Both the position numbers and the translations under genes were made by a program. 13,718 nucleotides of DNA, from NCBI GenBank assembly GCA_904420235.1, contig CAJFUS010000111.1, positions 1 to 13,718 on the forward strand, read 5' to 3'. The notes under the pieces were generated by a model. That model worked only from the letters and a program-made list of their open reading frames with translations, had not been told where the DNA came from and did no database searches. Shown piece by piece: positions 1 to 6,346 of this stretch. The DNA comes from Candidatus Neoanaerotignum tabaqchaliae (GTDB lineage: Bacteria > Bacillota > Clostridia > Lachnospirales > Anaerotignaceae). How positions within the stretch are numbered: position 1 is the first letter of the stretch; every line of letters begins with the position of its first letter.

Positions 1-329
1 GAATAGGCCGGCCCAAGTATTATTGACTTTTGAGGATTTACGGATTTTATGAATATAGATATAAGCTCCGTTGAGCCGTTTCCGACCCTTATATTTTCAA
101 AATCCGCTCCCGTATAGGCGGCTATGCTTTTTCTTAAAGCCGTGTAATTTTTATCGGGATACCTTGATATTATGCTTAAATTGGCGGCAAGCTCTTTTTT
201 TACGCTTTCAGGAAAGCCAAGAGGGTTAATGTTTCCGCTGAAATCTGTAATCTCATTTTTGGGTATGCCGTATTTTCTTTCTATGGCGTCAAGGTCTCCG
301 CCATGCATATGAACAAGTTTTTCATTCAT
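1..329 (-). CDS. CobD/HisC-like PLP-dependent aminotransferase-fold enzyme, N-terminal part (cut by window edge)
   Basis: This is the first 109 codons of a gene that continues past the left edge. It starts at ATG 329-327, with a GGGAGGAT ribosome binding site just upstream. The translation has an HGGD motif near residues 9-12, DFSGNINPLGFP at 29-40, RYPDKNY at 56-62 and GNGSTELI at 83-90. This order is characteristic of L-threonine-O-3-phosphate decarboxylase (CobD) and the closely related histidinol-phosphate aminotransferases, which are fold-type I PLP enzymes. CobD makes aminopropanol phosphate for cobalamin. The HGG start and the NINPLG motif favour CobD over HisC. The PLP-binding lysine lies outside the window, so exact function is unproven. 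It begins 22 bases after the 521-residue gene ends and is probably co-transcribed with it. No other cobalamin gene is visible. Confidence 0.72.
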   Translation of the reverse strand, partial: MNEKLVHMHGGDLDAIERKYGIPKNEITDFSGNINPLGFPESVKKELAANLSIISRYPDKNYTALRKSIAAYTGADFENIRVGNGSTELISIFIKSVNPQKSIILGPAY

Positions 330-351
330 TTTGAAATCCTCCCAGTGTTGA

Positions 352-1917
352 TTAAAATTCGCCGCCGCGTTCTTTTTCAGTTATGTTGCGGCTTTGTTTT
401 AAAAGTCTTGGATAAAGTACGCCGTTTTTCCCGTTAATTAAATTTGAAGCTTCAATTTTGAGGTCCAATTTACGGTCGTTTCCGTCACTATACATTATAA
501 CACTTTTTTCACTTAGGTTAAGGGTTTTAAGTGTTGTTTTGGCGGCGGAGTTAAGATTTTTATGTTTCCCATTGTAAGAAACCCCGTTATATTTAAAGCT
601 GTAATTTGGCGACGCTGAAAAACCAAAATACAGGTTTATTTCGTCTTTAAGCTGCGACAAAGTGCTTTCACAAGGCATTTCTATTATTTTCCACATACTT
701 TCATCGTTGCAAAAGCTGAGCCTTAGCCTGTATATTTGGCCGCCCTTTAACGATTTTAACATGTGAGAGGACTGTATTGTGTTTACAAAATACCAAGCTT
801 GTGTTATCTCGTTTATGTCTTCTTCAGTTATATTATTTTTCATTTCGCCAAGGGCCGAGGCGTTGGCCGGCTCTCCAATTATGGAAATCCCTTTTTTAGT
901 TAAGGCGTAGTAATTAGGCGAGTCGAAAAGCTCGAATGACAAATCGCAGCCTGTTGTTATTATTGGGCGTATATAATCATAATCTGTGCTGAATATATAC
1001 TGGAGAGAATAGTTTGACGATATCAATCCCATGTAGCAGCCAAGGGGAGTTAATAAGTATTTGTCTATAAGAGTGCTTATAAAAAATACCGATGATATAA
1101 GAGACTCGTCTTCTTCGGAAAGATGTTTTTTTTCGCCGGTTTTTATTATATCGCTAAAATTTAAACCCATAAGCGAGTATATATAAGCAAATATATCATC
1201 AGTTATGTTTGAAGATAAAATAAGATTAAGTATTTCTTTATTGCTTCCGGCGGGTATGTCAGTGTATGTTTGAGAAGATATTTTGTCTGTAAAAATATTA
1301 ATTGCCTCTTTTAAAATAATGTTATACTGTTCTGTTTTATTTTTAGATAAAAAGTCACTGATTAAGCCTTCATCAGCCTGATATTTAACAGCATTAATTG
1401 AAGGCATTTTTTTTATTAGCCCTATATTTAAGGCTATTTGAGCGATATATGTTATATAATATCCTTCTTTTACGGATATTTGAGGCATAAGGCCGGAAAG
1501 TTTATAAAATATATCAAGCGAGAAAAAGTCAAAATCGCTTACGGGACTGCATGAACGGCAGAGATTTATTATATCGTTTATGAAAGCGTCATTTTCATAT
1601 GAATTTTCATAAATGGTGTACAAATATTGTGGCGTTCCACCATTTTCGCTAACTGAAACCGACATGTTAAAAAAATCACTTCCGGTTAAAGATGAGAGTA
1701 TGTTTGCCGGTGTAAGCGGAGTATCGGCTATAATAGGCGATATAAACCATTTTCTGAACATTGACGGACATATTTCAATAAGAGTGCTTTTTTCCTTCTC
1801 GCAAGATGATTGACTGAGTAAAGAATTGAACCCATTTGAGAATATATCAAGTATCCCTCGCATTAAATTTGCCTTTTCAGGAACATTATAATTAAATTCT
1901 AATCTTGTTTCTTCCAT
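352..1917 (-). CDS. Uncharacterised 521-residue protein with a C-terminal pRiA4b ORF-3-like domain
   Basis: The start ATG at 1917-1915 has a clear AAGGAG site (1924-1929), and a promoter lies just upstream. Residues 1-390 match no family I recognise. They are mostly helical in character and contain no transmembrane segment or signal peptide. A stretch near 288-346 (LLTPLG..., YYALTKKG) resembles winged-helix wings but is too weak to call. Residues 394-450 (YRLRLSF, W409, a TLSQLKDEI helix, YFGF, a late aromatic pair) follow the pattern of the pRiA4b ORF-3-like family (Pfam PF07929), which is often found near mobile or plasmid genes and has no firm biochemical role. The C-terminal YPRLLK...RGG at 502-519 recalls that family's closing YPR...CPPEDCGG motif, but without its cysteine or PPED, so it looks degenerate. 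It is first in a likely operon with the CobD-like gene. Function unknown. Confidence 0.7.
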   Translation of the reverse strand: MEETRLEFNYNVPEKANLMRGILDIFSNGFNSLLSQSSCEKEKSTLIEICPSMFRKWFISPIIADTPLTPANILSSLTGSDFFNMSVSVSENGGTPQYLYTIYENSYENDAFINDIINLCRSCSPVSDFDFFSLDIFYKLSGLMPQISVKEGYYITYIAQIALNIGLIKKMPSINAVKYQADEGLISDFLSKNKTEQYNIILKEAINIFTDKISSQTYTDIPAGSNKEILNLILSSNITDDIFAYIYSLMGLNFSDIIKTGEKKHLSEEDESLISSVFFISTLIDKYLLTPLGCYMGLISSNYSLQYIFSTDYDYIRPIITTGCDLSFELFDSPNYYALTKKGISIIGEPANASALGEMKNNITEEDINEITQAWYFVNTIQSSHMLKSLKGGQIYRLRLSFCNDESMWKIIEMPCESTLSQLKDEINLYFGFSASPNYSFKYNGVSYNGKHKNLNSAAKTTLKTLNLSEKSVIMYSDGNDRKLDLKIEASNLINGKNGVLYPRLLKQSRNITEKERGGEF

Positions 1918-1947
1918 ATATCTCTCCTTAATTTGTTTAATATATAT

Positions 1948-1975
1948 ATTTTATCAGATAAAACGCATTTTACAA
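1948..1975 (-). promoter_or_regulatory. Candidate sigma-A promoter for the minus-strand 521-residue gene
   Basis: Read on the minus strand, TTGTAA (1975-1970) is followed after 16 bases by TAAAAT (1953-1948). It lies about 30 bases before the start codon. Match and position are good, but the region is AT-rich, so chance hexamers are possible. Confidence 0.5.
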
Positions 1976-2188
1976 GTTATAAAGGCGGATTGTAATAAAT
2001 GCTCATAAATTTTTTAAATTATATATGGTTAAAAGCGCAAAAACTATTTTATAAATATGTAATGTTTGCATAAAAATACAAAGGAATTTTTAAACAATTT
2101 TTTTTAAGAATTTTTTCGGATTTATTTGTTTTTTAATGGTATATGTAGTTTAACAAAAATTTGAGAGCAAAATTTGTATAGTTTTAAC
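1976..2188. other. AT-rich divergent intergenic stretch with no gene
   Basis: This very AT-rich segment separates the minus-strand promoter from the promoter of the TRAP operon. It contains many A and T tracts but no open frame with a ribosome binding site. I saw no convincing operator-like palindrome in it. Regulator binding sites could still be present. Confidence 0.6.
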
Positions 2189-2217
2189 TTGCAAATAGCG
2201 GCTAATTAGTGTAAAAT
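2189..2217 (+). promoter_or_regulatory. Candidate sigma-A promoter for dctPQM
   Basis: TTGCAA (2189-2194) and TAAAAT (2212-2217) are separated by exactly 17 bases. Transcription would start near 2224, giving dctP a leader of about 275 nt, unusually long for a transporter operon. This is the best promoter-like sequence in the region before dctP. Confidence 0.6.
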
Positions 2218-2245
2218 ATGAATAAATTTGTGGGAGAGGCAGGAT

Positions 2246-2359
2246 TTGAAAAGTACAACCAACTTTAATTTCCTAAGCCTTGGAAGCGCCCCACTTGGCC
2301 GTTTACATATAAAAATAATTTTACGCATTTTGGTGCAAAGAGGGGTTTGCGCCAAATAA
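2246..2359 (+). CDS. Possible 37-codon leader ORF upstream of dctP (speculative)
   Basis: A TTG codon at 2246-2248, with GGGAGAGG 6 bases upstream (2232-2239), opens a frame of 37 codons ending at TAA 2357-2359. It lies in the predicted 5' leader of dctP. It runs through the left arm, loop and inner right arm of the hairpin at 2298-2373, and its stop falls where the outer right arm begins. Ribosomes on this frame would therefore melt the hairpin. The peptide is unremarkable (basic, with a hydrophobic stretch) and matches no family I know. A chance open frame is at least as likely, and the UUG start is weak evidence. Confidence 0.2.
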   Translation: MKSTTNFNFLSLGSAPLGRLHIKIILRILVQRGVCAK

Positions 2360-2373
2360 TTATTTTTGACGGC
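2298..2373 (+). other. Long imperfect inverted repeat / RNA hairpin in the dctP leader
   Basis: The inner stem TTGGTGCAAA (2330-2339) pairs with TTTGCGCCAA (2346-2355) through one G-U wobble, around a six-base GAGGGG loop. An outer stem AAAAATAATT (2311-2320) pairs perfectly with AATTATTTTT (2358-2367). GCCGT (2298-2302) can pair with ACGGC (2369-2373) at the base. An asymmetric internal loop of about seven bases on the left separates the two stems. It could be a cis-regulatory RNA, a weak terminator (the right arm ends in five T residues) or a copy of a small dispersed repeat. It matches no riboswitch class I recognise. Confidence 0.6.
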
Positions 2374-2485
2374 AGTTTAAAGCCTAAACCGTAAAATTAA
2401 AAAAGGTTATTTTAAGTTCACACTGCTTAAAATTTTAAAGGGTCGGTTTTGGTTAAGCTTCTAAAAAATAAGGGTAAAAAATTTT
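2374..2485 (+). other. Remainder of the dctP leader
   Basis: This AT-rich stretch separates the hairpin from the dctP ribosome binding site. CTTAAAATTTTAAAG around 2429-2443 is nearly palindromic, and AAACCG (near 2386) could pair with CGGTTT (near 2445). There is no open frame of note and no convincing second promoter. Confidence 0.4.
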
Positions 2486-2498
2486 AGGAGGGTTTTAA

Positions 2499-3611
2499 AT
2501 GAAAAAAAGAGTTTTAGCAATTGCAATGGCTACACTTCTTTGTGCAGGCGTTTTCGCTGGCTGCGGAAGCTCAAGTAACAGTTCAGCTTCAAGCGGCAGT
2601 GCAACATCGGCTGCTTCAAGCGGTTCAACATCAGCTGCTGCTTCAACATCAGCTGAGGCAACAACTTCTACCGCTGCAACAGGCGATGCTGAATACGCCA
2701 TGGTATGTGGAACTTCTGTTCCCGACGCACACCCATATTGCCTTGGAATGGTAAGGATTGGCGAGCTTTTAGTTGAGAAAACAGATGGAGCGGTTACACT
2801 TGATGTTTTCGGAAACTCACAGCTTGGAAGCGAGCGTGACCTTATCGAAGGACTTCAGCTTGGTACAGTTCAAATGACAACAGTATCAACAGCTCCATTG
2901 GCCGGTTTTACAGATATGTTCCTTGTTTTTGACCTTCCGTTCCTTTTCCCTGATACGGAAACAGCAAGAAAGGTTCTTGACAGCGAGGTTGGTATGGAAA
3001 TCCTTCATTCCATTGAGGATCAAGGAATTAAAGGCGTAGCATGGTTTGAAAACGGATTCAGAAATGTTACAAACAATGTACGTCAAATTAATGTTCCAGA
3101 TGACCTTAAGGGAATCAAAATAAGGACAATGGAAAACCAGATGCATATGGACGCTTTCTCAATAATGGGAGCTGACCCTACTCCTATGGCTATGGGAGAT
3201 TTGTTTACAGCTCTTCAGCAAGGAACAATTGATGCTGAGGAAAACCCTATTCCTATCATTGAAACAAATAAATTCCAAGAGGTTCAGGATTATCTTTCAA
3301 TGACAGGACATCTCTTCAGCCCTGCACCTGTATTTATATCAACGGACTATTTTAACGCTCTTCCAGAGGAATATCAGACTGCTGTTTTAGAGGCTTCAGA
3401 AGAGGCAGTGCCTTATCAAAGACAGCAAATTGATGAGCAGAACGTTTCGGGACTTGAAGCTCTTCAGGCAGACGGAATGGAAGTTGCTTATCCAGATCAA
3501 GAACCTTTTAAAGAAGTAACGGCTCCTTTATATGATAAGTACATTCAGGAAGGTGCTGGAATGGTATCGCCTGACATTTATCAGAGAGTTCTTGACGTTA
3601 TGGCTGAATAA
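2499..3611 (+). CDS. dctP: TRAP transporter substrate-binding lipoprotein, DctP family
   Basis: This is the extracytoplasmic solute receptor of a tripartite ATP-independent periplasmic (TRAP) importer. It captures an organic anion and hands it to the DctQ-DctM membrane unit, driven by an ion gradient. Residues 1-21 are a lipoprotein signal peptide (basic MKKR, hydrophobic core, FAGC lipobox), so Cys22 would be lipidated and anchor the protein on the outer face of the membrane. Residues 23-62 are a Ser/Ala/Thr-rich linker. The receptor domain follows, with family landmarks GNSQLGSERDLIEGLQLG at about 105-122, GFRNVTN at 186-192, KIRT with the anion-binding type Arg209, and LQQGTIDAEENP at 239-250 with Asn249. 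The start is fixed by AGGAGGG at 2486-2492. The family often carries C4-dicarboxylates, sialic or sugar acids. The substrate cannot be read from the sequence, and no catabolic neighbour gives a hint. Confidence 0.95.
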   Translation: MKKRVLAIAMATLLCAGVFAGCGSSSNSSASSGSATSAASSGSTSAAASTSAEATTSTAATGDAEYAMVCGTSVPDAHPYCLGMVRIGELLVEKTDGAVTLDVFGNSQLGSERDLIEGLQLGTVQMTTVSTAPLAGFTDMFLVFDLPFLFPDTETARKVLDSEVGMEILHSIEDQGIKGVAWFENGFRNVTNNVRQINVPDDLKGIKIRTMENQMHMDAFSIMGADPTPMAMGDLFTALQQGTIDAEENPIPIIETNKFQEVQDYLSMTGHLFSPAPVFISTDYFNALPEEYQTAVLEASEEAVPYQRQQIDEQNVSGLEALQADGMEVAYPDQEPFKEVTAPLYDKYIQEGAGMVSPDIYQRVLDVMAE

Positions 3612-3653
3612 ATACATATGTTGCTACATTTAAAGGCTTTGTAATTTAGTTTT

Positions 3654-3705
3654 AAAGCTGCCTGGAGATAATAAAATGATTTTATTAAACGACGGGCAGC
3701 TTTTT
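3654..3705 (+). terminator. Terminator-like hairpin between dctP and dctQ (likely partial terminator)
   Basis: AAAGCTGCC (3654-3662) pairs perfectly with GGCAGCTTT (3695-3703), and five T residues stand at 3701-3705. The enclosed sequence contains a second palindrome, TAATAAAAT-G-ATTTTATTA. Partial termination, or protection of the dctP 3' end, would give more receptor than membrane subunits, a stoichiometry known for binding-protein transporters. Confidence 0.65.
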
Positions 3706-3800
3706 AAAGGGATTAATGTGTGGTTTAAACAATAGAAACGTAGCTTAGAGTGGTGTGAGAAGATGTAGTGTGCGTCTTTTCGTGTTTTTATGGATTTCGG

Positions 3801-3816
3801 GTTCCTATATGGGAAC
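3801..3816. promoter_or_regulatory. Operator-like palindrome upstream of a candidate dctQM promoter
   Basis: GTTCCTATATGGGAAC is a palindrome except for one T-G position (GTTCC/GGAAC arms). It sits 17 bases before the -35-like hexamer at 3834. It could bind a dimeric regulator or form a small RNA hairpin. No matching regulator gene is present. Confidence 0.3.
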
Positions 3817-3833
3817 AAAAGTCAGGATTTTGC

Positions 3834-3863
3834 TTGACTCGCAATCATTTTGAAAGGTTTATA
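3834..3863 (+). promoter_or_regulatory. Candidate second promoter for dctQM
   Basis: TTGACT (3834-3839) is followed after 18 bases by TTTATA (3858-3863), about 60 bases before the dctQ start. The -35 is strong and the -10 moderate. It would allow dctQM expression independent of the leader and of the hairpin after dctP. Confidence 0.4.
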
Positions 3864-3923
3864 GTTTATCGAATTTCTTTTTAACGCCGTGGTTAAGCGT
3901 TAAGAAGGGTTAGGAGGGGCATT

Positions 3924-4418
3924 TTGGACGGTTTAAAAAAGTTTTTGAACAATTTTGAGGGTTATATATGTATTGGTACCCTTGCCGTTATGTCAGTTGT
4001 AGTTTTTATTCAGGTATTTTTCCGTTATGTAGTTAAAGGATCGCTTCCATGGTCTGAAGAGCTTTCAAGATATCTTCTTGTATGGACAGCGTTCATGGGA
4101 GGCGCTTATGGTGTAAGACAGGGTGCTCACATCGGCGTTGAGGCTTTCATGCTTCTTTTCCCTAAGAAAATACAGAAAATAGTAGCTATACTTGTAAAAA
4201 TTGGCGGAATTATTCTTTGCGCCGTTATTTGCTACTATGGCTGGCAGATAGTAGGAACACAGATTGAAAGAAATCAGCTTTCACCAGCTATGCGTATTCC
4301 TATGGGTTATATGTACGCGGCTATTCCAATTGGAATGATTTTCTTTATAATCAGGTACATACAGGATATAATTGATGATGTTAAGAATTTTAATAATGAC
4401 GAGAAAAAGGAGGCTTAA
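3924..4418 (+). CDS. dctQ: TRAP transporter small permease subunit, DctQ family
   Basis: This is the small integral membrane subunit that associates with DctM and is thought to help couple the receptor to the transport channel. The 164 residues contain four hydrophobic segments, roughly at 16-37, 47-65, 86-107 and 125-143. Family-type features are FFRYVVKGSLPWSEELSRYLLVW (about 32-54) with the conserved W-S-E-E core, then GGAYGVRQGAHIGVE at about 59-73. The start is a TTG at 3924-3926, chosen because AGGAGGGG lies six bases upstream and no ATG or GTG fits. The C-terminus is charged and cytoplasmic (DDVKNFNNDEKKEA). The stop lies within the translation-initiation region of dctM, six bases before its ATG, so the two are probably translationally coupled. 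Confidence 0.92.
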   Translation: MDGLKKFLNNFEGYICIGTLAVMSVVVFIQVFFRYVVKGSLPWSEELSRYLLVWTAFMGGAYGVRQGAHIGVEAFMLLFPKKIQKIVAILVKIGGIILCAVICYYGWQIVGTQIERNQLSPAMRIPMGYMYAAIPIGMIFFIIRYIQDIIDDVKNFNNDEKKEA

Positions 4419-4424
4419 TAAGTA

Positions 4425-5711
4425 ATGACTGCATATATATTTATAACTTTTGCCATTACGGCTATACTTGGCTTCCCTATTTGGTGCGTTCTTGCTATAT
4501 CATCATTTATAGCGCTTGGTTTAGGAAGCAATACGCCGCTTATAGTTGTTGTTCAAAGAATGTTTACAGCTACAGACTCTTTCACGCTTCTTGCTGTTCC
4601 GCTTTTCATGGTTGCTGGTAACCTTATGGAAACAGGCGGTATTTCAAGACGTCTTATAAACTTCTGTAACGCTATACTTGGTTGGCTTCCAGGCGGACTT
4701 GCCATGGCAGCCGTACTTACATGTATGTTCTTTGCCGCTATCTCAGGTTCTGGCCCTGCTACAGTTGCCGCCATCGGTGGTATCATGATTCCTGAAATGG
4801 AAAAAGCTGGATATGATAAGGCTTTCGCAGCCGGCGTTTTGTCAGTTGCCGGTGCTATCGGCGTTATCATTCCTCCTTCAATACCTATGGTTAACTTTGG
4901 TGTTACAGGTTCGGTATCAATCGCTAACTTGTTCGCAGCCGGTTTCGGACCTGGTATCCTTATAGGTGTATCCCTTATGGGTGTTTGCTTTGTAACATCT
5001 AAGAAGCATGGATATGGAATGAATAGTATGATTAAATTCTCCGTTAAGAATCTTCTTATAGAGTTTAAGAATGCTATCCTTGCTCTTTTAATGCCTGTTA
5101 TTATACTTGGCGGTATCTATGGCGGTATTTTTACACCGACAGAGGCTGCTGGTGTAGCTGTTATTTATGGATTTATAGTTGGTTTCTTTATTTACAGAGA
5201 AATTCCTTTGAAAAAAATGGCCGGTATGTTTATGGCAGCCGGTAAATCAACAGCTATGGTTATGATGATTATAGCTGCGGCTTCAGGCTTTGGCTGGATT
5301 CTTACATCTGCCCGTATTCCTGATGCTATCGCTACGGCTATGCTTACTCTCAGCTCCAATAAGATTGTTATTCTTCTTCTTATTAACATCCTTCTTCTTA
5401 TTGTTGGATGCCTTCTTGAGACAACAGCGGCTATCATCATTCTTACACCAATATTCCTTCCAATAGTAACACAGCTTGGTGTAGACCCTGTTCACTTTGG
5501 TATTATAATGGTAGTTAACCTTGCTATTGGTATGTCAACACCTCCACTTGGTGTTAACCTCTTCGTTGCCTGTGGTATCGCTAAGATTACTATAGAGCAG
5601 ATTGTAAAAGCCTTTATATGGCTTCTTATTGTAAACATTATCGACCTGTTTGTAATAACATACATACCTGCTATATCGCTTGCAATACCGCGAATGATGG
5701 GTCTTATGTAA
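4425..5711 (+). CDS. dctM: TRAP transporter large permease subunit, DctM family
   Basis: This is the ion-coupled transport channel of the TRAP system and belongs to the ion transporter superfamily. At 428 residues it has the usual length, and it is almost entirely hydrophobic, consistent with the family's 11-12 membrane segments. Conserved landmarks are SGSGPATVAAIG (107-118), GVIIPPSIPMV (146-156), GGIFTPTEAAGV (233-244) and STPPLGVNLFVA (371-382). These include the paired helical-hairpin motifs expected for substrate and sodium sites. AAGGAGG (4407-4413) overlaps the end of dctQ and gives the ATG at 4425. A strong terminator follows, so this is the last gene of the operon. Ile is mostly ATT/ATC and Phe often TTC, unlike the AUA-rich genes downstream, consistent with higher expression. 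Confidence 0.95.
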   Translation: MTAYIFITFAITAILGFPIWCVLAISSFIALGLGSNTPLIVVVQRMFTATDSFTLLAVPLFMVAGNLMETGGISRRLINFCNAILGWLPGGLAMAAVLTCMFFAAISGSGPATVAAIGGIMIPEMEKAGYDKAFAAGVLSVAGAIGVIIPPSIPMVNFGVTGSVSIANLFAAGFGPGILIGVSLMGVCFVTSKKHGYGMNSMIKFSVKNLLIEFKNAILALLMPVIILGGIYGGIFTPTEAAGVAVIYGFIVGFFIYREIPLKKMAGMFMAAGKSTAMVMMIIAAASGFGWILTSARIPDAIATAMLTLSSNKIVILLLINILLLIVGCLLETTAAIIILTPIFLPIVTQLGVDPVHFGIIMVVNLAIGMSTPPLGVNLFVACGIAKITIEQIVKAFIWLLIVNIIDLFVITYIPAISLAIPRMMGLM

Positions 5712-5736
5712 TAAAAAATTAAATAAAGCTTTAATT

Positions 5737-5766
5737 CGGCCCGTGAGTTTCACGGGTCGTTTTTTT
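5737..5766 (+). terminator. Rho-independent terminator of dctPQM
   Basis: CGGCCCGTGA (5737-5746) and TCACGGGTCG (5750-5759) form a 10-bp stem with one G-T wobble and a GTT loop. Seven T residues follow at 5760-5766. Confidence 0.93.
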
Positions 5767-5809
5767 ATGACCTTATAGGCGTTTTTACAGCAAAATTTTT
5801 ATTATTTGT

Positions 5810-5838
5810 TTGCTATTAGAGCCTTAATTTATTATAAT
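5810..5838 (+). promoter_or_regulatory. Sigma-A promoter of the Spx/ArsC-like gene
   Basis: TTGCTA (5810-5815) and a perfect TATAAT (5833-5838) are separated by 17 bases. The -10 element overlaps an upstream in-frame ATG at 5837, which therefore cannot lie in the mRNA. Confidence 0.7.
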
Positions 5839-5878
5839 GAGTAATAGTGTTTGTAATTTTGATAAAGGGGCGACTGTG

Positions 5879-6232
5879 ATGATTCTTTTTATAGAATATC
5901 CAAAATGTGGAACTTGCCGTAAGGCAAAAAAATGGCTTGAGGAAAACGGATTAGAGTTTAATGACAGAAATATAGTTACCGATAATCCTACTTTTGATGA
6001 ACTTAAAGAATGGTCAAAGCTCGGCGGAATACCTATTAGAAAGCTTTTTAATACCAGCGGGCTTTTATATAAATCAATGGGCTTAAAGGATAAGCTTTTG
6101 GATATGTCAGATGATGAGATGCTTAATATTTTGGCGTCAGACGGAATGCTTGTTAAAAGGCCTCTTGTTATAGGGGATAACTTTGTTCTGTCTGGATTTA
6201 AAGAAGATGTGTGGAAGAACACAATTATATAA
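5879..6232 (+). CDS. Spx/ArsC-family thioredoxin-fold protein
   Basis: A 117-residue protein of the arsenate reductase/Spx/YffB family. I chose ATG 5879 over an in-frame ATG at 5837, because 5837 lies inside the -10 box, AAAGGGG precedes 5879, and the thioredoxin fold begins directly at MILFIEYPKCGTC. Cys10-Gly-Thr-Cys13 is a redox-type CxxC, as in Spx, rather than the single active cysteine of classical ArsC. Arg54 in GGIPIRKLF and the KRP motif with Arg94, followed by VLSGFKE (103-109), are the usual family positions. True Spx binds the RNA polymerase alpha subunit under disulfide stress, whereas ArsC reduces arsenate; sequence alone does not decide. No ars genes are nearby and it appears to be a single-gene unit, which favours a redox or regulatory role. 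Confidence 0.88.
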   Translation: MILFIEYPKCGTCRKAKKWLEENGLEFNDRNIVTDNPTFDELKEWSKLGGIPIRKLFNTSGLLYKSMGLKDKLLDMSDDEMLNILASDGMLVKRPLVIGDNFVLSGFKEDVWKNTII

Positions 6233-6269
6233 TGTAAGATTTATTTTTGAAAACTTTGTTATAAAGCAC

Positions 6270-6298
6270 TTGTATTTTTCGTAATTTAGTGATATATT
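6270..6298 (+). promoter_or_regulatory. Sigma-A promoter of the ACT-hom-thrB-lysC operon
   Basis: TTGTAT (6270-6275) and TATATT (6293-6298) are separated by 17 bases. The leader to the first start codon is only about 40 nt, too short for a T-box or lysine riboswitch, so control probably acts on initiation or through the ACT-domain proteins. Confidence 0.6.
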
Positions 6299-6346
6299 CT
6301 ACCCCATAAATACAAATGTACTTATAAGAAGGAGCGGCGGCTTTAT

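Larger units (their letters stand above)
3706..3911 (+). other. Long dctP-dctQ spacer without a gene
   Basis: With the hairpin before it, this fills an unusually long gap (312 bases from stop to start) within a TRAP operon. I found no open frame with a ribosome binding site on either strand. It contains a 16-base palindrome (3801-3816), a promoter-like pair (3834-3863) and a small stem TAACGC/GCGTTA (3882-3887 with 3897-3902) just before the dctQ ribosome binding site. Confidence 0.5.

Noticed and set aside
2495..2701. 68-codon Ala/Val/Glu-rich minus-strand frame at the start of dctP
   Set aside because: It is the mirror of the Ser/Ala/Thr linker of DctP and has no ribosome binding site.
3630..3818. 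62-codon minus-strand frame in the dctP-dctQ spacer
   Set aside because: No ribosome binding site or recognisable domain, and it crosses the terminator-like hairpin.
5837..5878. Upstream in-frame ATG extending the Spx/ArsC-like gene by 14 residues
   Set aside because: It overlaps the TATAAT -10 box, has no ribosome binding site and adds residues foreign to the family. ATG 5879 fits better.
6233..6346. T-box, threonine attenuator or lysine riboswitch before the threonine operon
   Set aside because: The space from the promoter to the first start is about 40 nt, with no T-box motif, no run of threonine codons and no terminator hairpin.
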